Below, piece by piece: positions 62,805-64,000 of a stretch of 64,000 nt of DNA (within the stretch, counting starts at the first letter, position 1; every line of letters starts with the position of its first letter). The DNA comes from Sphingomonas sp. MA1305 (GTDB lineage Bacteria > Pseudomonadota > Alphaproteobacteria > Sphingomonadales > Sphingomonadaceae). Below the pieces are notes generated by a model that saw only the letters and a program-made list of their open reading frames with translations, made no database searches and was not told the origin of the DNA. The stretch spans positions 62,001-126,000 of the forward strand of contig NZ_RCVT01000002.1 in assembly GCF_016107325.1 (NCBI RefSeq), written 5' to 3'. Position numbers and translations under genes: made by a program.

Positions 62805-64000
62805 CTAGATTTGAGTGATGGTGACCGCTGCCGCAGTAGGAGGAACTGCTTCTTCAAGCTCAGGAAGCCTACCTCGGAGCGAAGCCAATGTATATTGGCT
62901 TACGTCAGTCATGATATCGAACTGCCGCAATATGACAGCACAATATTCCTTGAAATTTGTTGCGCCAAGCGCCTTCGCAGCCTCATTAGGAAGGCCGGTC
63001 CTTTTAATAGGTAGGTCTTGTAGTATAGCTTCGTAATTCTCAGTTCCAATTATGGCGTCAATCTCGCTGGACACCTGATTTACTATGGCATTTACATCGA
63101 TAGTGACACTGCTTATACTACCTACCCTTATCTCAGCCGGAGAGAGCTTCGAAGCGCTAAGTCGCCGTTCCAAGACCCACGCCGCACGCAAAGCAACAAT
63201 CTCGTTACGATCCCGACGCGCGATCATCAGCACGCGTTCCGACAGAGTGGCCAACCGATCAGCCAATGGGGCACCGCCCACAAAGCCCGTGTCAGCTTCA
63301 ACATAGAGCTCAATCATCTCTTTGAAGAAGAAGACGTTTTCGATAGTCGGCTTTGGCAAAACAAAAATGCCCCTGCGTCGCAACGCCTCGCGTTCTTGAG
63401 CATTCCGTCCGTCTCCATCTATGAGGCCGTACGGGTGCAGCCAGTGAGCCTCGGTCATACCTCGGAGGGTTGTGACCGCCTCGACAACCTTTTCGCATCC
63501 GCCACGGGGGGATACCTTCATTCCTGGGTATACGTAACCGTAAAGCGCAAGATCGTAAGACCCAAGCTCACCCTCGACAAAGACTATCTTCGATCTCGAT
63601 CCAAGAAGCTCGGTTCGAATATCCTCTGGGAGACTGGATGTATTACGAAGCACCTCCGCTTCAAACGTCCGTCGCTCTGGTGACATACCTATTACGGTTG
63701 AATTCCGAATGTGTATCACCTGACCCGCTTCAAGCCGTTCGATAAGGTGCACATCATGTGACGCAACAACGAGGATCAAATCCGGACGCGCACGCAAGGA
63801 CGCCTCCAAAAGCAAGCTTGTGATACTAGGATGTAGGTGCTTCTCTGGTTCGTCGATCAAAACTACGTTGTTTTCTGGCTGAGAGACCATAGCGGCAGCT
63901 ATGAAGAAAGCCGCCCTTTCCCCATCCGACATGGCATCGATACTATATACTTGACCCTCACGCTCAGCCGAAATTCCTGCCGTCGTCAATTTAAATCTAA
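62805..64000 (-). CDS. ABC-type ATPase joined to TOPRIM/DUF4435 domain (5' cut by window)
   Basis: At least 397 residues; the frame is open to the window edge, so the Walker A end is missing. Visible: ABC signature MSDGERAAFF, Walker B NNVVLIDEPEKHLHPS and the switch His in ILVVASHDVHLIE. Then a TOPRIM-like DUF4435 part: KIVFVEGELGSYD (Glu) and YGLIDGDGRNAQE (DxD), followed by a helical end. AAA15 ATPase plus DUF4435 is the composition of AriA and AriB of the PARIS anti-phage system, here in one chain. OLD-type nucleases are the alternative. Low GC and island position fit a defence gene. Confidence 0.82.
   Translation of the reverse strand, partial: RFKLTTAGISAEREGQVYSIDAMSDGERAAFFIAAAMVSQPENNVVLIDEPEKHLHPSITSLLLEASLRARPDLILVVASHDVHLIERLEAGQVIHIRNSTVIGMSPERRTFEAEVLRNTSSLPEDIRTELLGSRSKIVFVEGELGSYDLALYGYVYPGMKVSPRGGCEKVVEAVTTLRGMTEAHWLHPYGLIDGDGRNAQEREALRRRGIFVLPKPTIENVFFFKEMIELYVEADTGFVGGAPLADRLATLSERVLMIARRDRNEIVALRAAWVLERRLSASKLSPAEIRVGSISSVTIDVNAIVNQVSSEIDAIIGTENYEAILQDLPIKRTGLPNEAAKALGATNFKEYCAVILRQFDIMTDVSQYTLASLRGRLPELEEAVPPTAAAVTITQI

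Overview
The window is high-GC alphaproteobacterial DNA, most likely a Sphingomonas or close relative. Supporting signs are the large TonB-dependent receptor of the Xanthomonas/Caulobacter carbohydrate type with a DIVVTG box, a CheD-containing alphaproteobacterial chemotaxis operon, an HWE-family histidine kinase, and intergenic palindromes of a kind I associate with sphingomonads. Assignment is from gene content and style only; no search was run.

Layout. 1-1.2 kb: end of a homogentisate degradation operon (hmgA, maleylacetoacetate isomerase, small Rieske protein). 1.2-2.7 kb: a hydrolase and a convergent gamma-carbonic-anhydrase-like gene. 2.9-13.3 kb: a compact chemotaxis cluster, all on +, with two paralogous transducers, STAS, CheA, CheR, CheB, CheD, CheY, CheW, a second CheB-like protein whose catalytic serine is Glu, and an unrecognised Ala-rich small protein. 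14.2-37.8 kb: a uronate/polyuronide utilisation locus. It has a TonB receptor, two esterases, KdgK, KduD, KduI, UxaC, a LacI regulator, UxaA, a UxuB-like reductase, an FAH-superfamily protein, an ExuT-like transporter and a 1259-residue exported protein of unknown activity. Five copies of TGACACCGGTTWCC mark the presumed LacI-controlled promoters. A duplicated-domain secreted protein and RarD sit inside it. 37.8-46.9 kb: kdpE-D-C-B-A-F on the minus strand, headed by an unannotated 27-residue membrane peptide and a TorF-like porin gene, with two long palindromic repeats between kdp genes. 47-50.9 kb: HWE kinase and aldo/keto reductase.

51.0-64.0 kb is a genomic island. It opens with a 47-bp 3' fragment of tRNA-Val(GAC) beside a 15-bp perfect inverted repeat, and carries a P4-type integrase, a frameshifted HTH gene, a Fic protein with a probable double operator, several short orphan genes, a FecR/Ala-rich periplasmic protein followed by a PilZ-like gene, phage-like genes under a LexA-type HTH with a palindrome on its start, and, running off the right edge, an ABC-type ATPase joined to a TOPRIM/DUF4435 domain that resembles a fused PARIS-type anti-phage effector. 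The intact tRNA and right end of the island should lie beyond 64 kb.

How the parts work together. The uronate locus forms a complete route from outer membrane to 2-keto-3-deoxygluconate phosphate. Oligouronides enter by the TonB receptor, esterases strip acyl groups, ExuT imports monomers, UxaC/UxuB-like/UxaA convert saturated uronates and KduI/KduD unsaturated ones to KDG, and KdgK phosphorylates KDG. The best candidates for something undescribed are the 1259-residue exported protein, the catalytically dead CheB paralogue with its small partner, and the ATPase-TOPRIM island gene.
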